A model generated the notes under the pieces. That model was not told the origin of the DNA. It was given only the letters and a program-made list of their open reading frames with translations, and made no database searches. DNA of 62,352 bases from Minisyncoccota bacterium (GTDB lineage: Bacteria > Patescibacteriota > Minisyncoccia > Minisyncoccales > CG1-02-41-26). Every line of letters begins with the position of its first letter. Within the stretch, counting starts at the first letter, position 1. The stretch lies in NCBI GenBank assembly GCA_028712605.1, contig JAQTPV010000001.1:1-62352 (forward strand), read 5' to 3'. Below are positions 15,659 through 23,232 of this stretch, one piece after another. The position numbers and the translations under genes were made by a program.

Positions 15659-16519
15659 CTAAAAATGAAGGTTACTGCCGTCAGCAGTAACAATTATATC
15701 CCCACGCAGATCAGTTCTCAATACATTTATACCAAATTCTAATAGGTTCTGCAAGACTGTTTGATCGGGATGGCCGTATAAATTATTCCTCCCGCAGGAA
15801 ATCACCGCTACCTGCGGTTTAACGTTAGCCAAAAAATCAAGGCTGGTTGAAGTGCGGCTGCCATGATGGGCTACTTTTAATAATTGGGTATCTAAATCCG
15901 TGTCAGTGGATATGACGGCCTGCTCTGCTTTCTCTGGCGCATCTCCCGTTAACAAAAAAGAATTGCGACCATAAATGAACCTTAAGATAACCGAGGAAAC
16001 ATTGCTGTCTTTTTCAAATAGCTGGCCCTGTAAGCTATTCAGCGGATTTAAAACCATACCCCAAAGCATTCCAGCTTTTAGCTGTTCGCCAGCTTGAGCA
16101 ATAATAACCTTGGCCTTTTCCTTCTTGAGTGCCTCCTCCCATTCGCGGAACACAGCAGTATCCCTTTTAATGCCATTCCACAAGACGTTGGCTACCTGAT
16201 AGTTAGCTAAAACCTTATTAAGGCCAGAGAGGTGATCATATTCTGGATGGGTCAGCACTACCAGGTCCAAACTTTTATCCCAAAAAGGCATCACTTTAGC
16301 TAATTTATCTAAAACCCGCTCCCCGGGTCCGCCATCAATTAAAATCTGATGGCCTTGGGGGGTTACAACAAAGATACTATCCCCTTCCCCAACATCAAAA
16401 AAGATAATTTTTAAGTTACCGTCTAAAGAAAAAATAAACTGCCAAACATAGGCATTCGCCAAAACCAAAAGAAAAATACAGAACAAACAGATTTTAGCAC
16501 CATTATTTTCCCAGTCCAT
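15659..16519 (-). CDS. ComEC/Rec2-type metallo-beta-lactamase-fold hydrolase, membrane-anchored
   Basis: This 286-residue protein has one N-terminal transmembrane segment (about residues 9-30) followed by a beta-lactamase-fold domain like the C-terminal part of ComEC. Motifs seen are DVGEGDSIFV, the metal-binding HPEYDH (the HxxxDH part of the usual HxHxDH), LLTGDAP, and VAHHGSRTSTS. ComEC is the DNA-uptake channel, and its metallo-hydrolase domain is thought to degrade the non-transported strand. Here the domain stands alone without the channel, so a role in DNA uptake is an inference. It overlaps the small upstream gene by 17 bp. Confidence 0.82.
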   Translation of the reverse strand: MDWENNGAKICLFCIFLLVLANAYVWQFIFSLDGNLKIIFFDVGEGDSIFVVTPQGHQILIDGGPGERVLDKLAKVMPFWDKSLDLVVLTHPEYDHLSGLNKVLANYQVANVLWNGIKRDTAVFREWEEALKKEKAKVIIAQAGEQLKAGMLWGMVLNPLNSLQGQLFEKDSNVSSVILRFIYGRNSFLLTGDAPEKAEQAVISTDTDLDTQLLKVAHHGSRTSTSLDFLANVKPQVAVISCGRNNLYGHPDQTVLQNLLEFGINVLRTDLRGDIIVTADGSNLHF

Positions 16520-16712
16520 TTAATTCTTCCAATAATTTTTTCTCGTTAAGGCCGTACATTTTGCAAACATCGCCTATTTTTAAACTGGAAAGCTCAAACT
16601 GCGCCATTGGACAAGTCAAACAAGGTACCCTGTACTTAGCTAAAATCACCTCCGCCCCCGGTAGGCCGATAATTTTTTCTAAGGTTGTAGTTTCAGTAAT
16701 TTTTTTATCCAT
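16503..16712 (-). CDS. DUF1858-like small redox-disulfide domain protein
   Basis: This 69-residue protein fits the DUF1858 family, also described as hybrid-cluster-protein-associated redox-disulfide domain. It begins ITETTTLEKIIGLPGAEVIL and carries CLTC in the middle, followed by a short helical tail. Homologues are found alone or attached to redox proteins of anaerobes; the CxxC is thought to be redox-active or metal-binding, and the true substrate is unknown. It lies 5 bp downstream of the SDR gene and overlaps the ComEC-type gene, so it is part of a compact leftward cluster. Confidence 0.75.
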   Translation of the reverse strand: MDKKITETTTLEKIIGLPGAEVILAKYRVPCLTCPMAQFELSSLKIGDVCKMYGLNEKKLLEELNGLGK

Positions 16713-16717
16713 ATCTT

Positions 16718-17482
16718 TTAACCAGCCAGCCAGCCGCCATCAACAATCACCACCGAACCAGTCATATAGGAAGAGGCGTCAGCGGCCAAAAAGACTACGG
16801 CATTGGAAACTTCCTCGGGCTTGCCAGCTCTGCGCAAAGGGATTCTAGCAAAAGTAGCTTCCTTGGTTTTTTCATCTTGCTGATCAAGGCCAGCCATCGG
16901 GGTATCAATTGCACCTGGGGCAATAGTGTTTACTCTAATGCCCAACGGGGCTAATTCCAAAGACATGGCTTCAGCCATGGCCACAATGCCGCCCTTGGAA
17001 GCACAGTAATGCACAATACCATTAAAACCCACACCCACCTGACCCATGGCAATAGAGGCCACATTAACAATAACGCCTGACTTTTGTTTGGCCATTTCTT
17101 GGGCGGCTGCTTGGCTACACAAAAAATAGCCCCCTAAATTAACCTTAATCAGTTTGTCCCAATCCTGCTCGGTTAATTCCAAGAAAGGCTTCCATTGCAA
17201 CATACCGGCATTGTTTACTAAAATATCCAACCGGCCGTATTCAGTCATAGCCTTTTTTATCAAGCCATCAACCTGCTCTTTTTGGGAGATATCGCATTGA
17301 CAGGCAATAGCTGTACCGCCCAAAGCCTTAATCTCTTCTACAACCTTTTGGCAATCATCGCCCGAGATATCAGAAACCACTACTTTAACTCCCTGTTCGG
17401 CTAACTTTAAAGCGTGGGTTCTACCCATTCCTCTTCTCGCTCCGGTTACAATAGCTACTTTATCTTTTAGATCTTCGTACAT
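16718..17482 (-). CDS. Short-chain dehydrogenase/reductase (FabG-like)
   Basis: This 254-residue protein is a classical SDR NAD(P)-dependent oxidoreductase. The nucleotide-binding motif TGARRGMGRTHA (about residue 14), NNAGML, the catalytic Ser in NVASIAMG, and YCASKGG (Tyr and Lys of YxxxK) are all present, with PGAIDTPMA and a C-terminal GSVVIVDGGW. The length is normal. SDRs of this type reduce 3-oxoacyl carriers, sugars or other alcohols/ketones, and the substrate cannot be read from sequence. It is followed 5 bp later by the DUF1858 gene and preceded 18 bp by thiI. Confidence 0.9.
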   Translation of the reverse strand: MYEDLKDKVAIVTGARRGMGRTHALKLAEQGVKVVVSDISGDDCQKVVEEIKALGGTAIACQCDISQKEQVDGLIKKAMTEYGRLDILVNNAGMLQWKPFLELTEQDWDKLIKVNLGGYFLCSQAAAQEMAKQKSGVIVNVASIAMGQVGVGFNGIVHYCASKGGIVAMAEAMSLELAPLGIRVNTIAPGAIDTPMAGLDQQDEKTKEATFARIPLRRAGKPEEVSNAVVFLAADASSYMTGSVVIVDGGWLAG

Positions 17483-17500
17483 ATTTTTTAAAATTAAAAT

Positions 17501-18655
17501 TTAAATATTAACGACTTTTAAATTTTTTAAAGCTTCTTTAATTAATTTTGCACTCTTGAGGTTCTTTTCCTCATTTTTAACTTCAGCTAAATCGGCCTTG
17601 GTCTCGGGAAATTGCGGCAAAAATCGAGAGCAACAATCCTGATGCTGCACAATGGAAACCTCATAAGTTCCTATCTCTTGGGCTTTAGCGATAATCTCTT
17701 GCTTATCAAATCCGATTAAGGGCCTTAAAACAAGCAAGGAGCTGGCTTCGGCAATGGCTGTAATATTGGGTAAAGTTTGAGAGGCTACCTGCCCGATACT
17801 TTCACCGGTAATCAAAACTTCAGCCTGCTCGGCTTGAGCAATCTTTTGAGCAATTTTAAGCATTAGTCTCCGATATAAAATTACCCTCAAATCCGCTTTC
17901 GTTTTTAGTAAAACCTCTTTTTGAATATCAGCAAAGGGCACTAAATAAACCGCAGCTTGTCCTTGAAACTTTTTCAAGACACTCGCTAAATCGCTCACCT
18001 TAGCAATAGAGGCTTGGTCAGTATACGGAAAACTATGAAAGTGCAAAAATATCACTTCTACCCCTCTTTTCATGGCGTAATAACTTGCCACTGGTGAATC
18101 AATCCCACCCGATAAAAGACAGACGGCCTTCCCACTCACCCCAACAGGCAGCCCGCCTAAGCCAATTATTTTCGCAGTGCCTAAAAAAGCCTCTTGATCA
18201 GTTATCTCAATCATTAAAACGACATCAGCACTTTCTAAATCTACTTCTTTTTTCAAACTTTCAGCAATATAGGCCCCGACTTGTTCATTAATCTCCTGCG
18301 AGGTTAGAGGAAACCCTTTATTGGCCCTCTTGGTTCTGACACAAAAGGTTTCAAAATCCAGATGAGCCAAAATCCCGCCAGCTGTTTTTTTAATCAGCTC
18401 CAAATCAAGCGGACAAGCCCAAGCTAAATAGAAATAAGCTAAACCAAAAACTTTTTTTAAGGGCTTTTCTGCCTTTTCAGCCTCTGCTGCATCATTGAAC
18501 TTAATCAAAATTCTGCCATAAAGGCGCCTTACTAATTGAAAAACGACCCCGTTGGTTTTCAGGGCTTTTTTAATATTCTCCACCAACTTCTCTTCAAACA
18601 TCTTTCTGTTCCCCCCCTTTAAGGCTATCTCTCCATAATGGCAAACTATGTACAT
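17501..18655 (-). CDS. thiI: tRNA 4-thiouridine synthase ThiI (short form)
   Basis: This 384-residue enzyme transfers sulfur to U8 of tRNA and can supply sulfur for thiamine. The N-terminal ferredoxin-like/THUMP region (YGEIALKGGNRKMFEEKL...) is followed by the PP-loop CLLSGGIDSPVA (about residue 185), which adenylates the tRNA. There is no C-terminal rhodanese domain, as in Bacillus, so sulfur would come directly from a cysteine desulfurase such as the NifS at 24968-26131. The ATG at 18655 starts at the family's usual YGE motif; four more codons upstream are possible. A structured element (18673-18808) lies immediately upstream. Confidence 0.9.
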   Translation of the reverse strand: MYIVCHYGEIALKGGNRKMFEEKLVENIKKALKTNGVVFQLVRRLYGRILIKFNDAAEAEKAEKPLKKVFGLAYFYLAWACPLDLELIKKTAGGILAHLDFETFCVRTKRANKGFPLTSQEINEQVGAYIAESLKKEVDLESADVVLMIEITDQEAFLGTAKIIGLGGLPVGVSGKAVCLLSGGIDSPVASYYAMKRGVEVIFLHFHSFPYTDQASIAKVSDLASVLKKFQGQAAVYLVPFADIQKEVLLKTKADLRVILYRRLMLKIAQKIAQAEQAEVLITGESIGQVASQTLPNITAIAEASSLLVLRPLIGFDKQEIIAKAQEIGTYEVSIVQHQDCCSRFLPQFPETKADLAEVKNEEKNLKSAKLIKEALKNLKVVNI

Positions 18656-18672
18656 AAGAAAAGGCAAAATAA

Positions 18673-18808
18673 GACAAGGAAATTGTTTTTGCGAAGCATC
18701 CGCAGGCGAGTGGGCAAGGTTCCCGCCAAAGGCGGGAGAACGAGCCGAGGACTAAGCGAGCTCGCGCGCTGGGCGAGCGAGCGGCTCCGCAAAAACAATT
18801 TTCGAGTC
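18673..18808. repeat. Structured intergenic element, copy 1 (136 bp)
   Basis: The ends are GACAAGG and TTCGAGTC. Inside, an 18-nt arm (AAATTGTTTTTGCG...) pairs with its complement before the right end. A nested palindrome, TCCCGCC AAA GGCGGGA, and a second hairpin, GCTCGC - GCGCTGG - GCGAGC, lie in the middle. The same plan occurs at 24259-24395 with different arm sequences that stay complementary. It fills the thiI-iorB gap almost completely, ending 5 bp from the iorB stop. Strand is undecided. Confidence 0.65.
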
Positions 18809-18813
18809 TATGT

Positions 18814-19383
18814 TTATGTTTTTGACAAATGCAATGCTTTAAGGTTTAGCTCCCAAAATTTTTCAGGCATTGTTTTTTTAATCGCCTCCTCCAAGCTTTT
18901 CATTGGCAATGGTAAATATTTTTTTCTAACAGCGTACCCAAGCAAATAAATGCCTGAAACCACTTCGTTACCCAACTTTTTCTGACAAATCTCTGAAGCT
19001 GGTATCACAAAAACCTTTTTACTGACATCAGCAAGCCTTTGTTTGATCTCGTCAAGGCCTACATCAACAGCTAATGTGGGTGTTTGATATTTGTTAATTA
19101 AAAATATGGATTTCTTGGAAGCAAATTGAGCACCATTCAATACCTCTTGCTGTTCTAAGGCAATGATTAAATTCGCCTGTCCTTTAGGCACCATCGGCGA
19201 AAAAACTTGCTCGCCAAATCTAATATAAACCTCCACCGACCCTCCCCTTTGCGACAAGCCATGCAATTCTGAAGTTTTAACATCAAAGCCTTCATCAAAG
19301 GCTGCCTGCGATATAATCTTAAGCAAAGTTACCAATCCCTGACCGCCCACTCCAGATATCACAATATTAAATGTTTTATCCAT
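18814..19383 (-). CDS. iorB: Indolepyruvate ferredoxin oxidoreductase, beta subunit
   Basis: This 189-residue protein is the gamma-type subunit of 2-oxoacid:ferredoxin oxidoreductases. The opening NIVISGVGGQGLVTLLKII and SELHGLSQRGGSVEVYIRFG are family hallmarks. With the alpha subunit upstream (8 bp gap) it oxidatively decarboxylates aryl pyruvates from aromatic amino acids to acyl-CoA, reducing ferredoxin. The enzyme is typical of amino-acid fermenting anaerobes. Length is normal. Confidence 0.92.
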   Translation of the reverse strand: MDKTFNIVISGVGGQGLVTLLKIISQAAFDEGFDVKTSELHGLSQRGGSVEVYIRFGEQVFSPMVPKGQANLIIALEQQEVLNGAQFASKKSIFLINKYQTPTLAVDVGLDEIKQRLADVSKKVFVIPASEICQKKLGNEVVSGIYLLGYAVRKKYLPLPMKSLEEAIKKTMPEKFWELNLKALHLSKT

Positions 19384-19391
19384 GGTTTAAA

Positions 19392-21071
19392 TTATTGTTT
19401 TTGCCTTTTCTCTAACAAGGCGCAAATGCGCTTGGCAATAATAACAGAAATTTCGTTTTTGGGATAATATTCTTGGATGCTTGTGACTAACTCATCAAAA
19501 CCGTCAACGGGATCAACGATTTTAATATTCTTAACACCCAAGGCCCGGGCCACTTCCTCAATTTTTATTTCAGGAGCCGCATCGGTTTCTGCAGCCTTAC
19601 CCATACCCGGGTTAGGCTGGTGACCAGTCATGGCGGTAATACGATTATCTACGATAATGGCCAGCAAATTTGATTGATTATAAACAGCGTTCAGTAGGGC
19701 TTCAATGCCTGAATGAAAAAACGTCCCATCGCCTATTAAAGTTACCACTTTTTGCTGTCCATTAGTAGCCTTGGCTATACCATGCCCGATACCAATGGAA
19801 GAACCCATACAAAACATATAATCATAGAGATTATGCGGCGGCAAAGCAGCAATCATATAACAACCAATGTCGCCTCCAAAAACCGTGTTTTCAGGCACCG
19901 CTTTCTTAATGGCGGCAAACACTCTCCAATAGGGACAAGTGGCCGCTCCAGAACAAAAACGAGGAAAATGTTTTACCCCCTCCACCATTGATTGGGGGAC
20001 CACATATTTTTTACGGACCACTGCGGCAACAGCCCCAGCTACTATTTCTGGATTCATCTCACCAGTTTCTGGTAGGATGTTTTTTCCATAAATTACCAAC
20101 TTTGGATTAGCTGATTTGGCTAAGGCTGCCACTTCTTTTTCTAAATAGGGGTCCAACTCCTCCACTATTAAAACTTTTTTTAAGGGCTTAATAAAATCTT
20201 TAATTTTCTGTTCGGGCAAGGGATAAAAAAATCCAAGCTTCAAAACCGGTACGTCCTTGCCCAGCATCCGCAGGGCCTCCAAAACATGTAAATAAGCGAC
20301 GCCTGAAGTTATAATCCCCGCTCTTTTTGTATTTGTATTAGTAGACAGGTCGCCATAGACATAGTTAACATCGCTATCCTCAACAAAAAGCTTGATTATT
20401 GAAATTTTATCCAGCAACTCCTGATGCATTTCCATCACCCTTGGGGGCATTGTCACGAAACGATGCTTATCCTTAATAAACTCGGCATCAGACGGCCTTA
20501 CCTTAGGTAAGCCACTGGTTTGAACAACGGCCTTTTGATGGGCCACCCTGGTAGTAGTTCTGACTATTACTGGCAGATGAAATCTTTTTGATATCTGAAA
20601 ACCCAGCCTTACGAATTCTAAGCATTCTTGGGCATCTGATGGTTCAAGCACTGGTATGTGCGATAGATAGGCAAAACCGCGAGAATTTTCTTCGGATTGA
20701 GCAGAGCTGTGACAAGACGGATCATCGGCCACAATGATTACTGTAGCCCCCTTAGAACCTGTATAGCCAAACGGTATCAGGCTTTCTAGGGCCACATTCA
20801 TGCCAAAATTCTTCATCGCCACCAAACACTTTAACCCAGAAAAGCTAGCGCCAATCGCAGCCTCCAAGGCCGTTTTTTCGTTAGTGGAGAATTCAAAATA
20901 AATGCTGTCATTATTTTTAGCAATTTCGGAAAACAAGTTGCCGATTTCTGAAGCGGGAGTGCCAGGATAAGTAGAAACAAACTGAACACCAGACTCCAAA
21001 GCCCCTCTGACAATGGCCTCATTGCCCATGAGGATAACTCTTTCATTTTGTAATCTGGTTAACTCTTGCAT
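19392..21071 (-). CDS. iorA: Indolepyruvate ferredoxin oxidoreductase, alpha subunit lacking its ferredoxin domain
   Basis: This 559-residue thiamine-pyrophosphate enzyme has an N-terminal pyrimidine-binding region (YPGTPASEIG) and a C-terminal TPP-binding region with GDGTFFHSGIEALLNAVYN and VDNRITAMTGHQPNPG. In characterised IorA proteins the chain continues after this point with a domain of two [4Fe-4S] clusters. Here it ends shortly after IIAKRICALL with no CxxCxxC motif, so the Fe-S domain is absent and electrons must leave by another partner. No separate ferredoxin gene is next to it. It forms an operon with iorB; U-rich hairpins and a tRNA lie upstream. Confidence 0.9.
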   Translation of the reverse strand: MQELTRLQNERVILMGNEAIVRGALESGVQFVSTYPGTPASEIGNLFSEIAKNNDSIYFEFSTNEKTALEAAIGASFSGLKCLVAMKNFGMNVALESLIPFGYTGSKGATVIIVADDPSCHSSAQSEENSRGFAYLSHIPVLEPSDAQECLEFVRLGFQISKRFHLPVIVRTTTRVAHQKAVVQTSGLPKVRPSDAEFIKDKHRFVTMPPRVMEMHQELLDKISIIKLFVEDSDVNYVYGDLSTNTNTKRAGIITSGVAYLHVLEALRMLGKDVPVLKLGFFYPLPEQKIKDFIKPLKKVLIVEELDPYLEKEVAALAKSANPKLVIYGKNILPETGEMNPEIVAGAVAAVVRKKYVVPQSMVEGVKHFPRFCSGAATCPYWRVFAAIKKAVPENTVFGGDIGCYMIAALPPHNLYDYMFCMGSSIGIGHGIAKATNGQQKVVTLIGDGTFFHSGIEALLNAVYNQSNLLAIIVDNRITAMTGHQPNPGMGKAAETDAAPEIKIEEVARALGVKNIKIVDPVDGFDELVTSIQEYYPKNEISVIIAKRICALLEKRQKQ

Positions 21072-21099
21072 ATATAGCGCTATTTTACCACAATTTTCT

Positions 21100-21168
21100 C
21101 TTGAGATAAAATAACAAGGGTTATGGTTTTCTGCTGATCCCCCTTGCAGACAAACTCATAACCCTTTG
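21100..21168 (-). terminator. Large hairpin with U-rich tail between tRNA and iorA
   Basis: AAGGGTTATG (21116-21125) pairs with CATAACCCTT (21157-21166), with TCTGC/GCAGA inside. On the minus strand the arm is followed by TTATTTTATC. It would end a tRNA transcript read leftward before iorA (start 21071) or act as a leader hairpin for iorA. The internal loop does not match the SRP RNA signature. Confidence 0.5.
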
Positions 21169-21182
21169 TAGAGGAGATTATA

Positions 21183-21255
21183 CTGGCAGAGGAAAGGCTG
21201 AATATTGGGTATCAATTATCAATAATCCCTAAAGCATAAAGCAATCCTCTGCCAG
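21183..21255 (-). other. 11-bp perfect inverted repeat with 51-nt loop
   Basis: CTGGCAGAGGA (21183-21193) and TCCTCTGCCAG (21245-21255) are perfectly complementary and flank a 51-nt AU-rich loop. It lies between the tRNA 3' end and the terminator-like hairpin, on the same strand. It may be a small structured RNA or a processed tRNA trailer. No ORF of note is present in the 21072-21461 interval. Confidence 0.4.
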
Positions 21256-21290
21256 ACCTTGAACGCCACTAAGCGGCGAGAAAGGCATGA

Positions 21291-21368
21291 TGGCCTCCTG
21301 GGCTGGAATTGAACCAGCTAACGACCCAGATTATGCATCTGGCGCTCTACCGTTGGCGCTACCAGGAG
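21291..21368 (-). tRNA. tRNA with CAT anticodon (Met/Ile2 type), unusual G33
   Basis: The acceptor pairs CTCCTGG with CCAGGAG, the T arm GCTGG/CCAGC encloses TTCAATT, and the anticodon stem CCAGA/TCTGG encloses TGCATAA. Anticodon positions 34-36 read CAT, but position 33 is G where U is nearly universal. The discriminator is G and CCA is encoded (21293-21291). The D stem GCGC/GAGC has one mismatch. CAT specifies Met or, after lysidine modification, Ile; G73 fits neither well. Confidence 0.7.
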
Positions 21369-21461
21369 ACGTTGGAAGAACGAGCGAAGGCACAAATAGC
21401 ACCCTCGCTCCTTCCTCCAATGGTTCATATAATACTTAAAGTACATAATTTGTCAATGTTT

Positions 21462-22526
21462 CTACGAGATAATACCGCCGCCTAACAATTTATCACCTTC
21501 ATAAAAAACTACGGACTGTCCGCAAGTAACAGCACGTTGAGAATTGATAAAGATAATTTTATATCTTACCTTGCTCATTTTTTCTACAATAGTAGCTGAT
21601 GATAATCCGGAACGGTAGCGAACTTTAGCCTTAACTTTTAATGGTAATTTCGGTTCAACGCCTGAAATCCAATTAACATTTTCAGCGATTACTTCTTTCT
21701 GAAGTAAGTCTTTTTCGTTTTTACTAACCACCAAAGCATTCTTTTTTATGTCTTTGGCTATCACAAACCAAGGCCCGTCAGATAACCCAATCCCCTTTCT
21801 CTGACCAATCGTATAAAAACACAAGCCCTGATGTTCGCCAATCGCCTCACCATCCTTTGTTGTAATCTTGCCAACCTTACGAAGACCGCCTTTATAAGAT
21901 TGCAAAAAGCTATCAATATCCATATTTTGTAAGAAACACACATCATTAGACTCTGTTGTTTGAGCCGTAGGCAACCCCAATTTAGCTGCCACCTCTCTCA
22001 CCTCTCGCTTGCTTTTAAAATTACCTATGGGAAACAAAAGGCGTTTTAGCTGTCTCTGGTTTAACTTCCATAAAAAATAGCTTTGGTCTTTTTCTAAATT
22101 CTTAGCTTTCAATAATTTATAAATATTACCAGCCCCACCTTTTCTGACGTAATGGCCAGTAGCTAAAAAATCAGCTCCCAACCTCTTAGCCAGACCCAGC
22201 AATAAACCAAACTTAATTTCCTTGTTGCAAACTACACAGGGGTTAGGGGTTCTGCCCTTCTTTAGTTCCCCCAGAAAATAATTTACTACCCTTTTCTTAA
22301 ATTCGCGGCCCAAGTCCACAATTTGCAATGAAATACCCAAAACAGAAGCTACTTTTTTAAGCCTCTCCTGGGTTTCTCTTTGTATCTTCTTATTGGGATT
22401 AGCCGACCACAGTTTCATATGTACCCCAACCACTTCATAACCCTGTTGCTTGAGCAAGGCTGCAGCCACTGAACTGTCCACGCCACCCGATAAAGCCACT
22501 ACTACTTTTTGTCTTTTCGTTTCCAT
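21462..22526 (-). CDS. mnmA: tRNA-specific 2-thiouridylase MnmA
   Basis: This 354-residue enzyme thiolates U34 of tRNA-Lys, -Glu and -Gln. The PP-loop SGGVDSSVAA (about residue 14) adenylates the base. The two catalytic cysteines are in PNPCVVCNKEIKFG and NDVCFLQ, and GQRKGIGL and AVTCGQSVVFY are further MnmA motifs. Length is normal. Sulfur presumably comes from the cysteine desulfurase encoded at 24968-26131. The gene sits alone between the tRNA and a terminator. Confidence 0.95.
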   Translation of the reverse strand: METKRQKVVVALSGGVDSSVAAALLKQQGYEVVGVHMKLWSANPNKKIQRETQERLKKVASVLGISLQIVDLGREFKKRVVNYFLGELKKGRTPNPCVVCNKEIKFGLLLGLAKRLGADFLATGHYVRKGGAGNIYKLLKAKNLEKDQSYFLWKLNQRQLKRLLFPIGNFKSKREVREVAAKLGLPTAQTTESNDVCFLQNMDIDSFLQSYKGGLRKVGKITTKDGEAIGEHQGLCFYTIGQRKGIGLSDGPWFVIAKDIKKNALVVSKNEKDLLQKEVIAENVNWISGVEPKLPLKVKAKVRYRSGLSSATIVEKMSKVRYKIIFINSQRAVTCGQSVVFYEGDKLLGGGIIS

Positions 22527-22576
22527 AACCTAAACCACTTTAATTTAACAAATTTAAGCGTTGTGATAAATAGTTT

Positions 22577-22601
22577 AGGGGGAACTCCTTGAGTTCCCCC
22601 T
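22577..22601 (-). terminator. Terminator of the lipoprotein gene
   Basis: AGGGGGAACTC/GAGTTCCCCCT (22577-22587 with 22591-22601) makes an 11-bp perfect hairpin with a 3-nt loop, 10 bp after the stop at 22612. The downstream T run on the minus strand is weak (AAACTATTT), so efficiency is uncertain. Confidence 0.65.
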
Positions 22602-22611
22602 ATAATAAACC

Positions 22612-23106
22612 TTACTGTAAAGATACGGCATTTGCCTTTGTTAATATGGGCTTTCTCTCAAGGGTAACCAGCATAGTCGATGCCTTACCTTCAATCCATA
22701 CCGATACTTGATGGGTATTGGTAAGATACACAATATGATCTTCTCCGCTCCAAGGGACAGCTAAGGCTATGCTTTTCTTAATTTTTGAGTCTTCCGATCC
22801 AATATTAATATATGGACTTCTGACGCCATTCCCCCTGAAAAAGAAGGTGTCTTTAGGAAAGGCCAGTTTATAAGAATATCCCTGATTTTCTCTTGCGAGA
22901 CTAACAAAAACCCGACGCTCGGCGTTCACAAGCCCATAACATACCTCTTCCTCTTTAGAGAGAGGAATAGCAAGAAATAAGACCTCCAGGCTATCGCCGC
23001 TTCTAAGGTTAATGGGATATTCAATCTGCGATGTCTGATGCAGACATCCGCAACAAAAAAGAACAGAAACCACGAAAAGCAAAGCTATTAATCTTAATGC
23101 GCCCAC
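22612..23106 (-). CDS. Putative lipoprotein of unknown function
   Basis: This 164-residue protein starts with GTG at 23106. A strong SD (GGAGGT) lies 5 nt upstream, which decides the start. The N-terminus is a basic residue followed by a hydrophobic run ending LFCCGC, so cleavage before the cysteine after Gly would make a lipoprotein. The mature part is strand-rich (beta-sandwich-like) with a DSLEVLF...VCYGLVNAERRVFVSL core. No family is recognised. The strong SD is unusual for this genome, where most genes have none, which hints at a distinct origin or expression class. Confidence 0.65.
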   Translation of the reverse strand: MGALRLIALLFVVSVLFCCGCLHQTSQIEYPINLRSGDSLEVLFLAIPLSKEEEVCYGLVNAERRVFVSLARENQGYSYKLAFPKDTFFFRGNGVRSPYINIGSEDSKIKKSIALAVPWSGEDHIVYLTNTHQVSVWIEGKASTMLVTLERKPILTKANAVSLQ

Positions 23107-23232
23107 ATTGCACCTCCATACATAACAAAAAGTAAATAGGTCGACGAATTACGATGTCATCAATTTAGCATAAAAATAATATAACTCAAGGTTTGCATTG
23201 TCTTAATAACCAAGTTAAAATAAAAAAATAAT

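Noticed and set aside
21116..21166. SRP RNA (4.5S-like)
   Set aside because: The apical part does not contain the GGAA tetraloop and GNAR/asymmetric loop signature; only the general hairpin shape is similar.
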